This document shows positions 14,352 to 15,889 of a DNA stretch of 15,889 bases, in pieces; the stretch's first letter is position 1; the number at the start of each line of letters is the position of its first letter. The DNA comes from Candidatus Stygibacter frigidus (GTDB lineage Bacteria; Cloacimonadota; Cloacimonadia; Cloacimonadales; TCS61): NCBI GenBank assembly GCA_030765325.1, contig JAVCCT010000216.1:1-15889 (forward strand), written 5' to 3'. The position numbers and the translations under genes were made by a program. The notes under the pieces were generated by a model. That model did not search any database. It worked only from the letters and a program-made list of their open reading frames with translations, and was not told where the DNA came from.

Positions 14352-14982
14352 TATTTTTTATTAATTGGAATGGATCGATAAAGTTATCATTATAGCGGAT
14401 AGAAAAGTGCAAGTGTGGTCCCGTACTAAATCCAGTGGAGCCAACAGTACCAATAACCTCACCTTTTTCAGCAAAATTGCCAGTGACAGCAAAAACCTGA
14501 TCAAGGTGTCCGTAAAAGGTATAATAGCCGTTAAAATGCTCTATAATAATGAGGTTACCAAAATAATCGTCCTGTTCAAAGACTTCGATTTTCCCGGCAG
14601 CACTGGCTTTTACTTCTGTTCCTTGAGGCGCTGCAAGGTCAATTCCGGGATGTTTATCAGAAAATTTTTGACTTATCACCATCTCAGAAGATAGAGGATT
14701 TAGATCAGGGATAAATCTATTTTTAATCGTCACGCTATCAGGCATAAAAGAACCACTATTTTGATTCTGGAGGTATTCTGCCAAAATATTTTTTAAATCT
14801 TCTGTATTATCAGATGCAGCTTGTGATTTATGATCTATGAGCTCTTGTTGTGCAAAAGAGACAGGAGATGAAATTTGGGATTTGGCAGACTCCAATTGCT
14901 TTTTGATCATAAAGTAACCGATAAGAGAAATTATAGTGATAATCAGAAGAATGATATTTATATAGCAGCAGGTTTTATTCAT
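14341..14982 (-). CDS. Membrane-anchored M23 (LytM-type) metallopeptidase
   Basis: This 213-residue protein has one N-terminal membrane helix (about 8-26), a linker to about residue 90 and a C-terminal M23 domain. Zinc ligands are His111 and Asp115 in KHPGIDLAAP and His192 in GPHLHF; His159 (FYGHL) and His190 complete the active site. All key residues are present, so it should be an active murein endopeptidase, or a wall-remodelling enzyme, facing the periplasm. It starts 2 bp after parB and overlaps atpZ by 11 bp. Some bacteria place an M23 peptidase and a bactofilin gene next to parAB; no bactofilin is seen here. Being in the par-atp train suggests growth-linked expression; that is inference. 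Confidence 0.93.
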   Translation of the reverse strand: MNKTCCYINIILLIITIISLIGYFMIKKQLESAKSQISSPVSFAQQELIDHKSQAASDNTEDLKNILAEYLQNQNSGSFMPDSVTIKNRFIPDLNPLSSEMVISQKFSDKHPGIDLAAPQGTEVKASAAGKIEVFEQDDYFGNLIIIEHFNGYYTFYGHLDQVFAVTGNFAEKGEVIGTVGSTGFSTGPHLHFSIRYNDNFIDPFQLIKNNEK

Positions 14983-14984
14983 TA

Positions 14985-15842
14985 CTAATTTTTTAGAGAG
15001 TCCAGGATTTTATCCATTTCCTCCTGGGAATTGAAAAAGAAACTAATCCTGCCTTTATTGTTCTTATGAGTGATACTTACCCGACATCCATACTCGCCAT
15101 GGAGTTGTTTTTCCCAACCTTTCATATGGATATTTGTCTCACTAAGTCGAGGTTTAGCGGGTTTATCAATATTCCCTTTTTCGATAATTTTACGGGCATA
15201 TTCTTCTGCTGTGCGCACAGACATCTGCTTATCAAATATAAGGTTAGCAAAATCGTGCTGACTGGTTTCTGGCACCTGCAATATCGCCCGGGCATGACCA
15301 GAGGTGATTTTACCTTCCTGGATCATATTTTGAATATTTTCATCGAGCTTAAGTAACCGGATCAGATTTGACACAGTAGTCCTTTCTTTACCGACCACTT
15401 CGCTAATTTGAATATGAGTGAGTCCAAATTCTTCGTTTAATTGCTGATATGCTCTTGCTTCTTCAATCGCATTTAGATCTTCTCTTTGGATATTTTCTAT
15501 GATAGCGAACTGCAATTGCTCTTGAGGGGTTATACTGCGAATGATAACAGGGATCTCTGAAATATCGGCAAGTTTTGCTGCTTCCAGACGCCTTTCCCCC
15601 GCTACCAATTCATATTGGCTGTCAGCATTTTTTGTTACGATAACAGGTTGAAGAATTCCATTTGTTTTCATAGATTCAGCCAGTTCAGCCAGTTTTGCTG
15701 CATCAAAAAATTTCCGGGGTTGATATCGATTGGGAATAATACAATCTATTTTGAGAGTAGTGATACCTGTTGTGCGATCAGTGGATTCCGGTCCACTTGA
15801 AAATAAAGCGTCTAATCCTTTACCTAAGCTTTCTCTTGACAT
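14985..15842 (-). CDS. parB: Chromosome partition protein ParB (Spo0J/Noc family)
   Basis: ParB is the CTP-dependent clamp that loads at parS and works with ParA to segregate origins. The 285 residues fit. The N-terminus (SLGKGLDALF, residues 5-14) is the typical ParA-interacting segment. The CTP-binding motifs are QPRKFF (41-46), AGERRLEAAK (81-90) and ENIQREDLNAIEEARAY (116-132). The helix-turn-helix that reads parS covers LTHIQISEVVGKERTTVSNLIRLLKL (141-166). A C-terminal dimerisation domain follows from about 235. AAGGAAG lies upstream of the ATG, and the start overlaps the end of parA by 19 bp. Two parS-like sites occur in the window. Confidence 0.98.
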   Translation of the reverse strand: MSRESLGKGLDALFSSGPESTDRTTGITTLKIDCIIPNRYQPRKFFDAAKLAELAESMKTNGILQPVIVTKNADSQYELVAGERRLEAAKLADISEIPVIIRSITPQEQLQFAIIENIQREDLNAIEEARAYQQLNEEFGLTHIQISEVVGKERTTVSNLIRLLKLDENIQNMIQEGKITSGHARAILQVPETSQHDFANLIFDKQMSVRTAEEYARKIIEKGNIDKPAKPRLSETNIHMKGWEKQLHGEYGCRVSITHKNNKGRISFFFNSQEEMDKILDSLKN

Positions 15843-15889
15843 CTTTTTACCACTTCCTTTGCTAAATCTAAGTAACCTTTTGATCCGGT
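15824..15889 (-). CDS. parA: ParA partition ATPase, C-terminal end only
   Basis: Upstream of parB a minus-strand frame enters from the right edge and runs 21 codons to a TAG at 15824-15826. It encodes the typical ParA/Soj C-terminus (GSKGYLDLAKEVVKR) and overlaps the start of parB by 19 bp in another frame. Only this end is in the window, so the Walker motifs cannot be checked. Position directly before parB supports the call. Confidence 0.85.
   Translation of the reverse strand, partial: TGSKGYLDLAKEVVKRCQEKA

Noticed and set aside
1..15889. CRISPR arrays, tRNA or rRNA genes, riboswitches
   Set aside because: No spaced direct repeats, cloverleaf-like or rRNA-like stretches were seen on reading both strands; no riboswitch could be supported.

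Overview
The window looks like chromosomal DNA near the replication origin of an AT-rich, diderm, probably fermentative anaerobe. An outer-membrane-barrel-like protein and several signal peptides or anchors point to two membranes. A phosphate butyryltransferase suggests acyl-CoA/acyl-phosphate metabolism. The gene set and the CGCGAAA-type intergenic repeat remind me of Cloacimonadota (WWE1) and similar candidate phyla. That placement is inference; no rRNA or marker search was possible.

Right part (15889 down to 5037, all minus strand): one tightly packed gene train of par, murein peptidase and ATP synthase genes. In transcription order it runs parA (only its 3' end is in the window), parB, an M23 LytM-type peptidase, atpZ-like, atpI-like, atpB, a triple-hairpin c-subunit-like gene, atpE, atpF, atpH, atpA, atpG, atpD, atpC and a secreted DUF4015-type putative glycoside hydrolase. 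Many junctions overlap or are under 15 bp. No promoter is visible inside, so the main promoter probably lies beyond the right edge. Two sites matching the ParB target parS are present: one inside atpD and one forming nearly the whole 20-bp gap at the end of the train.

The F0 part is the most unusual content. The single-hairpin c subunit carries a sodium-type site with two carboxylates (Glu28 and Glu61). The adjacent 253-residue protein is three fused c hairpins in which only the first keeps the ion-binding Glu; the other two have Gln. Subunit a has an extra N-terminal anchor and a roughly 190-residue extracytoplasmic region. Together these suggest a Na+-coupled enzyme with a mixed c ring and a changed ion:ATP ratio.

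Middle part: a plus-strand pair, phosphate butyryltransferase overlapping rlmH, converges on the ATP synthase train. It has an AT-rich leader of roughly 300 bases with a candidate promoter. Left part (minus strand): a class I glutamine amidotransferase, an outer-membrane beta-barrel-like protein, elongation factor P and a small four-cysteine protein, closed by a clear intrinsic terminator at 461-492. The left edge (1-460) has no intact gene. It holds an imperfect palindromic repeat and a start-less reading frame resembling the tail of an IS1182-like transposase.
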